From positions 124,001-188,000 of the forward strand of contig JAYQIF010000008.1 of NCBI GenBank assembly GCA_038141525.1: 64,000 nt of DNA. Reading direction: 5' to 3'. Below the pieces are notes generated by a model that had not been told where the DNA came from, searched no databases, and worked only from the letters and a program-made list of their open reading frames with translations. The stretch is from BACL21 sp038141525. GTDB taxonomy: Bacteria > Bacteroidota > Bacteroidia > Flavobacteriales > Flavobacteriaceae. The first letter of the stretch is position 1, and every line of letters begins with the position of its first letter. Positions 44,962-53,962 of this stretch are shown here, one piece after another. The position numbers and the translations under genes are program-made.

Positions 44962-45378
44962 TTAATCTCGCTTTAAAATCATGGTGGTAAATTTCACAAC
45001 ACTGATCAATGCCCCGTGGTCGTCTGTAACATGAATTTGCCAAAGTTGTGTTGTTCTTCCGCGATGTAACACCGTAGCTTTCGCCCATACAAAGCCTTCG
45101 CGCACACTCTTAACGTGATTTCCTGAAAGCTCCAGACCACGTATTTGCGCTTGTTCTCCAGCAATTAATACCTGAGCCGCAGCGCTCCCTACGCTTTCTG
45201 CCAAAGCCAAAGTAGCCCCGCCGTGCAAAACACCATCGGGCTGATGAATTCTGGGCGTTACGGGCATTTTAGCGGTTAATGAATCTGCATCAATAGACAC
45301 ATATTCAATACCCAGGGTCTCCATTAAAGTCCCTTTACAATAGGCATTTATTTTTTCGAGTAACTCTTTTGTGTCCAT
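44962..45378 (-). CDS. Hotdog-fold thioesterase, probable DHNA-CoA thioesterase MenI
   Basis: A 138-residue PaaI/YdiI-type hotdog thioesterase. The catalytic region HQPDGVLHGGATLALAESVGSAAA near residues 45-68 has the Gln/Gly-His loop and the Glu of the family, and GNHVKSVREGFVWAKATVLHRG near 87-108 completes the fold. Start ATG 45378 (MDTKELLEKINAY) is chosen over the longer ORF start at 45435, whose added residues are unlike the family. Its stop abuts the menF start. Placement at the head of the men block makes hydrolysis of 1,4-dihydroxy-2-naphthoyl-CoA the likely role; this is inference from context. Confidence 0.82.
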   Translation of the reverse strand: MDTKELLEKINAYCKGTLMETLGIEYVSIDADSLTAKMPVTPRIHQPDGVLHGGATLALAESVGSAAAQVLIAGEQAQIRGLELSGNHVKSVREGFVWAKATVLHRGRTTQLWQIHVTDDHGALISVVKFTTMILKRD

Positions 45379-45500
45379 GAATAACAAGACGTTAAGCAGT
45401 CCCTCAAAGATACTGTTTTCTGATGGTCGAGACAATTGTGCTTTAGATCAAAGAATGATCAAATAATTTATGCCAAAACTGCCTAAAAACAACTATTTTT

Positions 45501-46886
45501 ATGAAAAACCAAACCATGACCACCCGAAGAAATTTTGTCAAAAATACTGCCCTGGCTGGGGCCGCGCTAACCACATTACCAGGCTGGAGTTTGAACACTA
45601 CATCCACCGCTGTGGAGGAAAAATTACGAGTAGGACTAATTGGCGTTGGGCTACGTGGCACCAATCATCTCAACAACTTACTGCTGCGATCGGACTGCCT
45701 GGTTACCGCGATTTGCGACATTGATCCAAAACGCATCGAAATCGCTTTGGGGATGATCGCTAAGGCGGGGCAAAAAAAACCTAAAGTATTTGACAATGGT
45801 GACTACGATTATCGAAACCTTCTCGATCTAAAAGAGGTAGATGCCGTGATTATTTCTACACCATGGCTTTGGCATACCCGGATGGCCAAAGACGCAATGT
45901 GGGCCGGTAAATATACTGGAGTCGAAGTTTCTGCTGCAAACAGTATGGAGGAGTGTTGGGACCTAGTTAACGTGCACGAAGAAACTGGGAGTCACTTAAT
46001 GATCTTAGAAAACGTATGTTATCGCCGTGACATTATGGCCGTGCTCAATATGGTAAGGCAAGACGTATTTGGGGAATTATTGCACTTTAGATGTGGGTAT
46101 CAACACGATCTGAGATTTGTAAAATTCAATGATGGCAAGACCCCCTACGGACTGGGCGCAGAATTTGGCGACCAAGGCATCTCGGAATCTGCGTGGCGTA
46201 CCCAACACAGTTTGTTGCGCAACGCAGATGTCTACCCCACCCATGGCGTAGGCCCAATAGCCGTGATAAGTGACATTAATAGAGGCAACCGATTTATCAG
46301 CATGAGCTCCATGGCCACAAAAGGCGTTGGGCTGCACAATTATATTGAGCGTGTGGGTGGACCAGATCACCCCAATGCGAAACTAAAATTTGCCCAGGGC
46401 GATATCATTACCTCTATGATTGAAACCTCAAGAGGAGAAACCATTATCGTTACCCATGACTGCAATTCACCACGCCCCTATTCTCTAGGTTTTCGCGTAC
46501 AGGGCAGTAACGGATTGTGGGAGGTTGACGGAAATCGAATTTACATCGAGGATCGCGCAGAACACGCCCATCGATGGGACAATGCCACGCCTTGGCTCGA
46601 ACAGTACGATCATCCGCTTTGGCAACAATATGGAGAAATCGCCACAGGTGCAGGCCATGGAGGTATGGACTTTTTTGTAATACAAGCCTTTGTTCGCTCA
46701 GCAATCAACAAAGTTGCCCCACCACTAGACGCCTACGATGCTGCCGCGTGGAGCGCCATCACTCCGCTTTCTGAACAATCCATCGCCAATGGTGGCGAAG
46801 TACAAGATTTCCCTGATTTTACGCGAGGTAATTGGATCAAAAGAGCGCCAGTAGATTGGATGAAAACTGTCTACGGCAAAGAATAA
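45501..46886 (+). CDS. Gfo/Idh/MocA-family protein, GH109-like (NAD-dependent glycosidase type), Tat signal
   Basis: A 461-residue protein with a twin-arginine signal (TTRRNFVKNTALAGAAL at residues 7-23). The Rossmann domain starts LRVGLIGVGLRGTNHLNNLL near 41-60. The segments GVEVSAANSMEECWDLVNVHEET near 141 and LMILENVCYRRDIMAVLNM near 169 resemble the GH109 alpha-N-acetylgalactosaminidase family of flavobacteria (which use NAD-dependent redox chemistry). Export with a folded cofactor through Tat fits that family. A stop-start gap of one base to the GHMP kinase gene indicates one operon. Substrate specificity cannot be read from sequence; a plain sugar dehydrogenase remains possible. Confidence 0.83.
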   Translation: MKNQTMTTRRNFVKNTALAGAALTTLPGWSLNTTSTAVEEKLRVGLIGVGLRGTNHLNNLLLRSDCLVTAICDIDPKRIEIALGMIAKAGQKKPKVFDNGDYDYRNLLDLKEVDAVIISTPWLWHTRMAKDAMWAGKYTGVEVSAANSMEECWDLVNVHEETGSHLMILENVCYRRDIMAVLNMVRQDVFGELLHFRCGYQHDLRFVKFNDGKTPYGLGAEFGDQGISESAWRTQHSLLRNADVYPTHGVGPIAVISDINRGNRFISMSSMATKGVGLHNYIERVGGPDHPNAKLKFAQGDIITSMIETSRGETIIVTHDCNSPRPYSLGFRVQGSNGLWEVDGNRIYIEDRAEHAHRWDNATPWLEQYDHPLWQQYGEIATGAGHGGMDFFVIQAFVRSAINKVAPPLDAYDAAAWSAITPLSEQSIANGGEVQDFPDFTRGNWIKRAPVDWMKTVYGKE

Positions 46887-46887
46887 T

Positions 46888-47991
46888 ATGCGCGATTTTA
46901 CGGTCCATAGTCCCGCCCGGGTATGTCTTTATGGTGATCACCAGGATTATTTAGCACTGCCTGTAATCGCTGGAGCGATTGATCGATATATGGAATTTCA
47001 GGTAAGCCATTGCAGTAAAAACAACATAGTGCTCGAGCTTGTCGACCTGGGAGAAACCATACAGATCAACATTGACCCGACCAATGAATACCCATCTACC
47101 GATAGGTTAGATTTTTTTCGCTCCGGTCTAAGAGTAGCTGCGCGCCATGGATACCTTGCCAAACAGGGCCTAAAGGTGCGTATTCACAGTAACATCCCTA
47201 TCAATGCAGGAGTGTCGAGTTCATCGGCTTTGGTTGTGGGGTGGATATACACCTTAGCTTTTGCCTTCGGTACGGGTAGTATTCCCGATCCAAATAAACT
47301 CGGTCAAATGGCCTTCGAGGCAGAAGTTATAGAACACAATAGTCCAGGAGGGCATATGGATCAGTATACCATAGCCCATGGGGGTCTGGTACATATCCAA
47401 ACAGGGGCTCAAATTCGGGTAGAAAGCCTGCATACTACCGGACTGACTATGGTTCTTGCTGATTCAAAAATTAAAAAAGAAACCCTGAGTACCATCGGGT
47501 CGGTACGTGAATTTACAACCCAAGCCGTCACGCAAATTCAGGAATCAGATCATAACTTTTCTTTAATTAATGCCAGAATTAATACTCTAGAAAATGTCTT
47601 AAAGCCACTTAGCCCAAATCTGCGCTCTTATGCTGAAGCCGCAGTGCGCAATCACGAACTTACTTTGGCTGCACTGGGTGAGCTCAATAGTGACAATCCA
47701 GATATGACAAAGCTCGGCCATCTGATGTCTGCGCATCATCATCAACTCAGTCAAGTATTAAATGTTTCGCATGAGCAAATCGATCGTTGGATCACTGTAG
47801 GTCTCCAGCATGGGGCTTACGGCGCCAAAATTGTAGGCTCAGGACATGGGGGTTGCAGTGTTTTTCTCGTTCCTGAGCACCAAGAAAACACTCTGAGTGC
47901 GATACTCCTTGAAGCGGGTGTCCCAGCGGCTTATCCGGTAAGATTAAGCAGCGGATGTCATCACCGTTGGTCTGAACCTTTAACTATTTAA
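46888..47991 (+). CDS. Galactokinase-like GHMP sugar kinase
   Basis: A 367-residue GHMP kinase. Motif 1 is PARVCLYGDHQDYLALPVIAGAI near residues 9-31, the sugar-kinase equivalent of GEHTDY. The phosphate loop is PINAGVSSSSALVVG near 105-119. HMDQYTIAHGGLVHI near 155-169 holds the catalytic Asp region. Motif 3 is GAKIVGSGHGGCSVFL near 312-327. Family members phosphorylate C1 of galactose, N-acetylhexosamines, fucose or similar sugars. It sits one base after the GH109-like gene and 4 bp before the nucleotidyltransferase gene, so the module can make a sugar 1-phosphate and then an activated sugar. The substrate is unknown. Confidence 0.88.
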   Translation: MRDFTVHSPARVCLYGDHQDYLALPVIAGAIDRYMEFQVSHCSKNNIVLELVDLGETIQINIDPTNEYPSTDRLDFFRSGLRVAARHGYLAKQGLKVRIHSNIPINAGVSSSSALVVGWIYTLAFAFGTGSIPDPNKLGQMAFEAEVIEHNSPGGHMDQYTIAHGGLVHIQTGAQIRVESLHTTGLTMVLADSKIKKETLSTIGSVREFTTQAVTQIQESDHNFSLINARINTLENVLKPLSPNLRSYAEAAVRNHELTLAALGELNSDNPDMTKLGHLMSAHHHQLSQVLNVSHEQIDRWITVGLQHGAYGAKIVGSGHGGCSVFLVPEHQENTLSAILLEAGVPAAYPVRLSSGCHHRWSEPLTI

Positions 47992-47995
47992 ATAA

Positions 47996-48922
47996 ATGAA
48001 TAAACCCACCCCTTCCCTGATCATTTTGGCTGCAGGCATGTCTTCACGGATGAAAAAATCTCTGGAGGCCCTAAACGCCGAAGAGGGCACAGAATATTCC
48101 TCAAAGGGCCAAATCAAACCTAGAGTTCCTTCAACCAATACCCACAAAGGGCTCATCCCCATAGATTCCCAAGGTAAAACCGCTATTGATTTATTGATCC
48201 ATGAGGCTGAATGTGCCGGTATTTCAAGGATCATTTTGGTGATTCAACCGCCTGGGACGGCCCTGAAAAATCACTTTACAAATAGGATCAATACTAGAAA
48301 TGATGCTCCAAAAGCGATGGCGAATGATAAACAAAATGCGACCATTGACTTTGCTTTTCAAAAAATTCCTGAGGGACGTGAAAAGCCCTTAGGCACCGCA
48401 GATGCCCTTTTGCAGTGCATGCAGCAGTTCCCAGAATTACACCATGAGCAGTTTATTGTATGTAATGCCGATAATCTATATTCCCGAGAAGCCTTTGTTG
48501 CATTAATCTCGAGTGACTGCAATAATGCGCTCATTGGCTATGACCCCGAGGGACTTGATTTCCCATTAGAAAAAATACGTAGTTTCGCCCTGTTGGTCCA
48601 TGATGACAAGCAGTATATGACTAAGCTTATCGAAAAACCAGACCAAGACCATACCCAAAGACTCACTGAGCAAGGTCAGCGACTAAGCGTGAGTATGAAC
48701 CTGTGGAAATTTAAAGGATCAGACCTCTATGCAGCCTTACTTAATTGTCCTGTTCATCCCCAAAGACAAGAAAAAGAGCTGCCCAATGCCGTAAGACTCA
48801 TGATCACAAAACAAAAGACAAAGATTCTTGTTATTGCCAGAAAGGAACATGTTCCTGACTTAACACAGGCCAGTGACATTGAAGATGTACGCCTTTATTT
48901 GACTCAACAGGATACAGATTAG
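47996..48922 (+). CDS. Sugar nucleotidyltransferase
   Basis: A 308-residue NTP-transferase-fold protein. The nucleotide loop is SLIILAAGMSSRMKK near residues 7-21, and CNADNLYSREAFVALI near 157 carries the metal Asp. KLIEKPDQDHTQRL near 207 and SVSMNLWKFKGSDLYAALL near 225 are typical of sugar-1-phosphate nucleotidyltransferases. Residues of about 20-50 form a longer than usual polar loop before HKGLIPID. It would couple a sugar 1-phosphate to an NTP, following the GHMP kinase. The nucleotide and sugar are unknown. Confidence 0.86.
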   Translation: MNKPTPSLIILAAGMSSRMKKSLEALNAEEGTEYSSKGQIKPRVPSTNTHKGLIPIDSQGKTAIDLLIHEAECAGISRIILVIQPPGTALKNHFTNRINTRNDAPKAMANDKQNATIDFAFQKIPEGREKPLGTADALLQCMQQFPELHHEQFIVCNADNLYSREAFVALISSDCNNALIGYDPEGLDFPLEKIRSFALLVHDDKQYMTKLIEKPDQDHTQRLTEQGQRLSVSMNLWKFKGSDLYAALLNCPVHPQRQEKELPNAVRLMITKQKTKILVIARKEHVPDLTQASDIEDVRLYLTQQDTD

Positions 48923-49035
48923 ACCAAATCAGAAAGTCGAAAGACCAATATCTCGATCGAAGAACACCAAGGTGGATTTGAACAAGATCAAAACAATTAT
49001 GCATGTTGATCACACGTTCAAAAGCCAATGCATAA

Positions 49036-51306
49036 TTATGCGCGGTTCTGCTCTTTAATCAAGTTCAATGCAGAGCCTGATTTAAACCACTCGATTTGCT
49101 GGGCATTGTATGAATGATTGACTTTAATCTCTTCAGCGTTACCATCGGCATGAGTTAATCGCAGTGTCAACCCGCGACCTGGAGCAAATTCAGCAATGTC
49201 CACAAGGCTCAATTGATCGTCCTCCTGAATTTTGTCATAATCTGATTCCTGAGCAAAAGTGAGGGCAAGCATTCCTTGTTTTTTGAGATTGGTCTCGTGA
49301 ATTCTGGCAAATGATTTTACTAAAACTGCTGCTACGCCCAAATGACGGGGTTGCATTGCGGCATGCTCTCGAGAAGATCCTTCTCCATAATTATGATCTC
49401 CTACGACCATAGACATAATGCCACCCGCTTTGTAGGCGCGCTGCGTATCTGGAACTCCTCCGTATTCACCGGTGAGTTGATTTTTAACAAAATTCGTTTT
49501 GTCATTAAACGCATTTACAGCACCAATTAAGGTGTTGTTAGCAATATTGTCCAAATGTCCGCGATAACGCAACCATGGTCCAGCCATAGAAATATGGTCT
49601 GTAGTACATTTTCCTTTGGCCTTAATCAACAACTTCATATCTTGAACAGAATCATTGGTGATCGGCATAAACGGTTCCAATAATTGTAAACGCTCAGAAT
49701 CAGACGCCACTGCTACCGTCACACTGCTCCCGTCCTCTTGTGGGGCAATATAACCATTGTCTTGTACTTCAAAACCTTTAGGAGGCAATTCCCATCCTGT
49801 TGGTTCGTCGAGCATGACCTCTTGGCCATCTTCGTTAATTAAGGTATCCGTTAGGGGGTTAAAATCTAAACGACCTGCGATTGCTATAGCTGCAGTCAAT
49901 TCAGGTGAAGCCACAAAGGCATGGGTATTCGGGTTTCCGTCAGCACGCTTGGCAAAATTTCGATTGAATGAGTGTACAATCGAATTCTTTGGTGCATTTT
50001 TTGGATCTTCATATCGTGCCCATTGACCGATACAGGGTCCACAGGCATTAGTGAAGATTTTGGCATCCAATTGCTCAAAAACAGAAAGTATGTTATCGCG
50101 CTCTGCGGTAAAACGCACCTGCTCTGAACCCGGATTAATACCAAATTCTGCTTTTGTTTTTAGCTTTTTATCCAAAGCCTGTTGGGCAATTGAGGCGGCA
50201 CGGGATAAATCTTCGTACGAGGAATTGGTACATGAACCTATCAAGCCCCATTCCACTTTTAATGGCCAATCATTTTCTTGTGCCTTTTGGGTCATTGTCC
50301 CTACTTCGGTTGCCAAATCTGGTGTAAATGGCCCATTGAGTTGTGGTTTGAGTGTCGACAGATCAATATCGATGATTTGATCAAAATACGCCTCAGGATT
50401 GGCATAAACTTCGGGGTCTGCCGTCAAGTCGTCTTTGATGGTATTGGCCAAATCAGCAACTCCATCTCGACCTGTGGCCCGCAGGTAACGCTCCATGGAC
50501 TCGTCGTAACCAAAAGTCGAAGTAGTGGCCCCAATTTCAGCACCCATATTACAAATAGTACCTTTTCCGGTACAAGACAAGGCCTGCGCTCCCGGACCAA
50601 AATATTCGACAATTGCTCCAGTCCCCCCTTTAACGGTGAGGAGTTCAGCAACCTTAAGAATGATATCCTTAGGGGCTGTCCAGCCCGAAATATTTCCGGT
50701 AAGACGCACGCCGATAAGCTTTGGGAATTTTAATTCCCAGGCCATACCTGCCATGACATCCACCGCATCTGCGCCACCAACACCGATAGCCAACATTCCC
50801 AATCCACCCGCATTCACGGTATGTGAATCGGTTCCGATCATCATTCCTCCAGGGAACGCATAGTTCTCTAAGACTACTTGGTGAATAATTCCAGCACCCG
50901 GAGCCCAAAAGCCAATGCCATATTTGTTCGATACCGACTCCAAGAAATTAAAGACTTCATTACTCGAATTTAGAGCTGACTGAAGGTCCTTTTTAGCCCC
51001 ATTTTTGGCCTGAATCAAGTGATCACAGTGGACGGTGGTGGGTACAGCGACTTTTTCTTTACCCGCCTGCATGAATTGCAGCAGTGCCATCTGTGCTGTA
51101 GCATCCTGACAGGCAATTCGGTCTGGTGCAAAATCAACATAGTCTTCGCCACGTTTAAAGGCGGTATTTGTAGTGCCAGACCATAGGTGGGAATAAAGAA
51201 TTTTTTCTGAAAGAGTAAGTGGTCGCCCTACTACTGATCTTGCCGCTTGAACGCGCTGTGGGAAACGCTCGTAAAGCGCCTTAATCATAGATAAATCGAA
51301 TGCCAT
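49036..51306 (-). CDS. Aconitate hydratase
   Basis: A 756-residue mitochondrial-type aconitase. The [4Fe-4S] ligands are in IGSCTNSSYED near residue 365 and TNACGPCIGQW near 430. VPTTVHCDHLIQAK near 88 and MIGTDSHTVNAGGLGMLAIG near 154 are substrate-site motifs, and the swivelling C-terminal domain has GDHNYGEGSSREHAAMQPR near 655. It interconverts citrate and isocitrate in the TCA cycle. Start ATG 51306 (MAFDLSMIKALYERF) is the family start; the 51330 ATG would add an unlikely extension. It is a single gene with a 256-bp upstream gap to moxR. Confidence 0.95.
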   Translation of the reverse strand: MAFDLSMIKALYERFPQRVQAARSVVGRPLTLSEKILYSHLWSGTTNTAFKRGEDYVDFAPDRIACQDATAQMALLQFMQAGKEKVAVPTTVHCDHLIQAKNGAKKDLQSALNSSNEVFNFLESVSNKYGIGFWAPGAGIIHQVVLENYAFPGGMMIGTDSHTVNAGGLGMLAIGVGGADAVDVMAGMAWELKFPKLIGVRLTGNISGWTAPKDIILKVAELLTVKGGTGAIVEYFGPGAQALSCTGKGTICNMGAEIGATTSTFGYDESMERYLRATGRDGVADLANTIKDDLTADPEVYANPEAYFDQIIDIDLSTLKPQLNGPFTPDLATEVGTMTQKAQENDWPLKVEWGLIGSCTNSSYEDLSRAASIAQQALDKKLKTKAEFGINPGSEQVRFTAERDNILSVFEQLDAKIFTNACGPCIGQWARYEDPKNAPKNSIVHSFNRNFAKRADGNPNTHAFVASPELTAAIAIAGRLDFNPLTDTLINEDGQEVMLDEPTGWELPPKGFEVQDNGYIAPQEDGSSVTVAVASDSERLQLLEPFMPITNDSVQDMKLLIKAKGKCTTDHISMAGPWLRYRGHLDNIANNTLIGAVNAFNDKTNFVKNQLTGEYGGVPDTQRAYKAGGIMSMVVGDHNYGEGSSREHAAMQPRHLGVAAVLVKSFARIHETNLKKQGMLALTFAQESDYDKIQEDDQLSLVDIAEFAPGRGLTLRLTHADGNAEEIKVNHSYNAQQIEWFKSGSALNLIKEQNRA

Positions 51307-51327
51307 AAGTCGTGTTTTGAAGTTGGG

Positions 51328-51335
51328 CAAAAGTA
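51328..51335 (-). promoter_or_regulatory. -7 element for aconitase
   Basis: Minus-strand TACTTTTG matches TANNTTTG exactly and lies 21 bp upstream of ATG 51306. No matching TTG was seen at 17-23 bp. Confidence 0.45.
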
Positions 51336-51562
51336 CGAAATATTGCAGATTTTAAAAAGTATTCCCTAAAGCAGCAAACTTGTTGTGATTTTATCAAAAA
51401 AGCCTAATTATAGGAACACAATATTACACTTCCCATAATTTTAAAAGGTGATTATTGGGAATATGGCAAATTGAATTACCGTCGTTCCAATGAGACGACA
51501 AGACAAATAGTCCATAAGGTCTTGAGATAATTGTTAAAACCCACACAAAAGAAGACCTAAAC
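51336..51562. other. Intergenic region between moxR and aconitase
   Basis: AT-rich gap on the same strand with no open frame of substance. An imperfect inverted repeat (TTCCCATAAT at about 51435, ATTATTGGGAA at about 51454) could form a hairpin after moxR. No T run follows on either strand, so a terminator call is not supported. Confidence 0.35.
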
Positions 51563-52516
51563 CTACAACAAAGCACGAATTAAGTCATCAATGTGCTTGC
51601 CCTCTGCCTCAGCTTTGTAATTTTTGAGCAATCTATGGCGTAGCACTGGAATGGCTACCGCTCTTACATCCTCTATATCTGGAGAGTATTTACCCGATAT
51701 GGCGGCATGTGTTTTTGCTGCCAATATGAGGTTCTGTGAAGCTCGAGGTCCGGCACCCCAGTCAATATACTGTCTTACCAGCTCTGGCGCATCCTCAGCG
51801 GCTGGTCTTGTTTTGGTTACCAGACGCACCGCATAGTCAATAACATTATCGGCCACCGGCATGCGACGTATTAGTTTTTGATAGCTCATTAGGGTTGGGC
51901 CATCAAAAATGGGTTGGAGATTATGCGCGACATCTGCTGTCGTTGACTTAACGATTTGGATTTCCTCCTCCACGGTTGGATAGGTCAGATTAATAGCAAA
52001 CATAAACCGATCCAATTGCGCTTCTGGCAAGGGATAGGTACCCTCTTGTTCGATCGGATTCTGTGTGGCCAGAACAAAATAAGGCTGACTGAGTTCATGA
52101 CGTACTCCTCCTATGGTCACGGCACGCTCTTGCATCGCTTCAAGCAATGCAGCCTGTGTTTTTGGTGGCGTTCGGTTTATTTCATCCGCCAAAATAATCT
52201 GACTAAAAATAGGGCCCTTGATGAATTTAAAATTTCGTTCTGAATCCAAAATCTCAGAACCCAAAATATCACTGGGCATCAGATCAGGTGTAAATTGGAT
52301 ACGGTTAAAACTCAGGCCCAGTACCTGAGCTACGGTTTGCACCATAAGTGTCTTGGCAAGCCCAGGAACCCCGACAAGCAAAACATGTCCGCCCGAAAAA
52401 ATCGCACAAATGATTTCATCTACCACTCGTTCTTGCCCTACGATTACTTGTTGTACTTGGGCTTTTAACTTTTTGTATTCCTGAACCATTTGGTCCATTA
52501 AGGCGACATCAGACAT
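51563..52516 (-). CDS. MoxR-family AAA+ ATPase
   Basis: A 317-residue AAA+ ATPase. Walker A is GVPGLAKTLM near residue 54, Walker B is ILADEINRTPPKTQAALLEAM near 110-130 and sensor 1 lies in FVLATQNPIEQEGTYPLPEAQLDRF near 148. MoxR proteins act as chaperones for maturation of protein complexes, often with von Willebrand factor A proteins. Here no DUF58 or vWA gene lies downstream in the window; the next genes upstream are three parvulins. The gap to the SurA-like stop is 12 bp, so they share an operon. Confidence 0.92.
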   Translation of the reverse strand: MSDVALMDQMVQEYKKLKAQVQQVIVGQERVVDEIICAIFSGGHVLLVGVPGLAKTLMVQTVAQVLGLSFNRIQFTPDLMPSDILGSEILDSERNFKFIKGPIFSQIILADEINRTPPKTQAALLEAMQERAVTIGGVRHELSQPYFVLATQNPIEQEGTYPLPEAQLDRFMFAINLTYPTVEEEIQIVKSTTADVAHNLQPIFDGPTLMSYQKLIRRMPVADNVIDYAVRLVTKTRPAAEDAPELVRQYIDWGAGPRASQNLILAAKTHAAISGKYSPDIEDVRAVAIPVLRHRLLKNYKAEAEGKHIDDLIRALL

Positions 52517-52528
52517 ATTTATAGAGTC

Positions 52529-53962
52529 TTATTTTTTTAGCCAATTACTCGAAAAATCACAATCGAAGTAATCGCCATTTACACTGATATAGGTATCCCT
52601 AATTTTTTTGTCCTGCCAAGCTTCAATGGCCTTGATTTGTTTCTCCTTGAGGGCCAAATCTTGGATTTTTTCATAGTCTGATACAAAATCAGCGGCGTGC
52701 TCACTCTGGCGATTGGTCACGGTTAAAATTTTGAACGACGTCTTTCCTGTGTAGTCTCGGTCACTAAAAATCTGAGACACTTCGTTTTCTTTAAGATTAT
52801 ACACTTGAGCGCTCAAAGTAGGGTCCATTTTGGTCAAATCAAATTTAGTGTCCAAAGAAACAGGATTAATGAGTTGCCCTCCGTTGTTTCTGGTCTCAAT
52901 TTCATCCGAAAATTTTCGCGCAGCATCGGCAAAACTCAGACGACCACCGGAAATCTCAGTACGGATGGAATCAATTTTAGTACGGGCCCGTGCAACAGCC
53001 TCTGAGGTCACTTCGGGAAATAAAATGATATGACGCACATCAATCTCTTGACCACGTATCTTATCGACAGTAACGATATGGTATCCGAACTCTGTTTCAA
53101 AGGGCTCACTCACATCGCCCTCCTCGAGAGAAAAAGCAACATCCTTGAATTCTTTGGCGAATGGAGAGTTTTTGCGGATACCGGCAATCAGCCCTCCTTT
53201 GGATGCAGAACCGTCCTTGGAATACAAAACGGCTTTTGTCGCAAAACTCGAACCATTTTCAACAATATCTCGTCTGAATTCATTGAGCTTATCGATTACA
53301 TCTTGTTTGGCTTTATCCGTAATAATGGGCTCAATTAAAATTTGTGCTACCTCAACTTCAGCACTGAATACAGGACGCTGGTCCTCAGGAATATCAAAAA
53401 AGAATTGACGGACCTCTTCGGGTGTAACTTCGACATTTTCTACTACCTTTTGCTGCATTTGCCCGGCGAGGTAAATGACCTTATTGGTTTCAAAAAGCTC
53501 TTGACGCAATTCGTCAATACTCGATTTTTTATAAAACTCAGCAACCTTAGCTTCATCGCCACCAAAATGGTCAGTGATATACGCGATTTGCTGCTCAATA
53601 CGTGCAGTGATTTCCTCGTCTGAAACGACCAAACTGTCGACTTTAGCGTGATGCGCATAAAGTTTATCTTCCATTAATTTACCGAGTAACTGGCAACGCG
53701 TTACGTCCTTTATGGACATGCCCTGTTGCTGCAATTCCAGATAACTCTTGTCAATATCACTGTCCAAAACCACATACTCGCCAACCACCGCTGAAACACC
53801 TTCTGCTTTAAATCGAGTAAATGTCTTTTCTGGAGTGAGGCTATCCTGAATCACCAAAGCAGATTCTTGAATGACGTTAGTGCTGTCAATCACAATTTCT
53901 TGAGCAGACATAGCGCCAAATACCATCAGCGCAGCGGTAAAAAGGACCTTAATCTTGGCCAT
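52529..53962 (-). CDS. SurA-like periplasmic peptidylprolyl isomerase
   Basis: A 477-residue exported chaperone-isomerase. The signal peptide is MAKIKVLFTAALMVFGAMSAQ; start ATG 53962 gives the canonical signal whereas 53992 would add ten unlikely residues. A SurA N-terminal chaperone domain is followed by two parvulin (PpiC) domains: one near 175-290 with SKGGLIAGIRKNSPFAKEF and EFGYHIVTVDKIRG, and one near 290-400 with IDVRHIILFPEVT and GGQLINP. It would assist outer-membrane protein folding. It overlaps the upstream PpiC-like gene by 14 bases. Confidence 0.9.
   Translation of the reverse strand: MAKIKVLFTAALMVFGAMSAQEIVIDSTNVIQESALVIQDSLTPEKTFTRFKAEGVSAVVGEYVVLDSDIDKSYLELQQQGMSIKDVTRCQLLGKLMEDKLYAHHAKVDSLVVSDEEITARIEQQIAYITDHFGGDEAKVAEFYKKSSIDELRQELFETNKVIYLAGQMQQKVVENVEVTPEEVRQFFFDIPEDQRPVFSAEVEVAQILIEPIITDKAKQDVIDKLNEFRRDIVENGSSFATKAVLYSKDGSASKGGLIAGIRKNSPFAKEFKDVAFSLEEGDVSEPFETEFGYHIVTVDKIRGQEIDVRHIILFPEVTSEAVARARTKIDSIRTEISGGRLSFADAARKFSDEIETRNNGGQLINPVSLDTKFDLTKMDPTLSAQVYNLKENEVSQIFSDRDYTGKTSFKILTVTNRQSEHAADFVSDYEKIQDLALKEKQIKAIEAWQDKKIRDTYISVNGDYFDCDFSSNWLKK

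Noticed and set aside
46077..46704. Minus-strand ORFs opposite the GH109-like gene
   Set aside because: Antisense shadows of a well-supported coding sequence.
50051..50863. Overlapping plus-strand ORFs opposite aconitase
   Set aside because: They are antisense to conserved aconitase motifs and have shadow-type composition.
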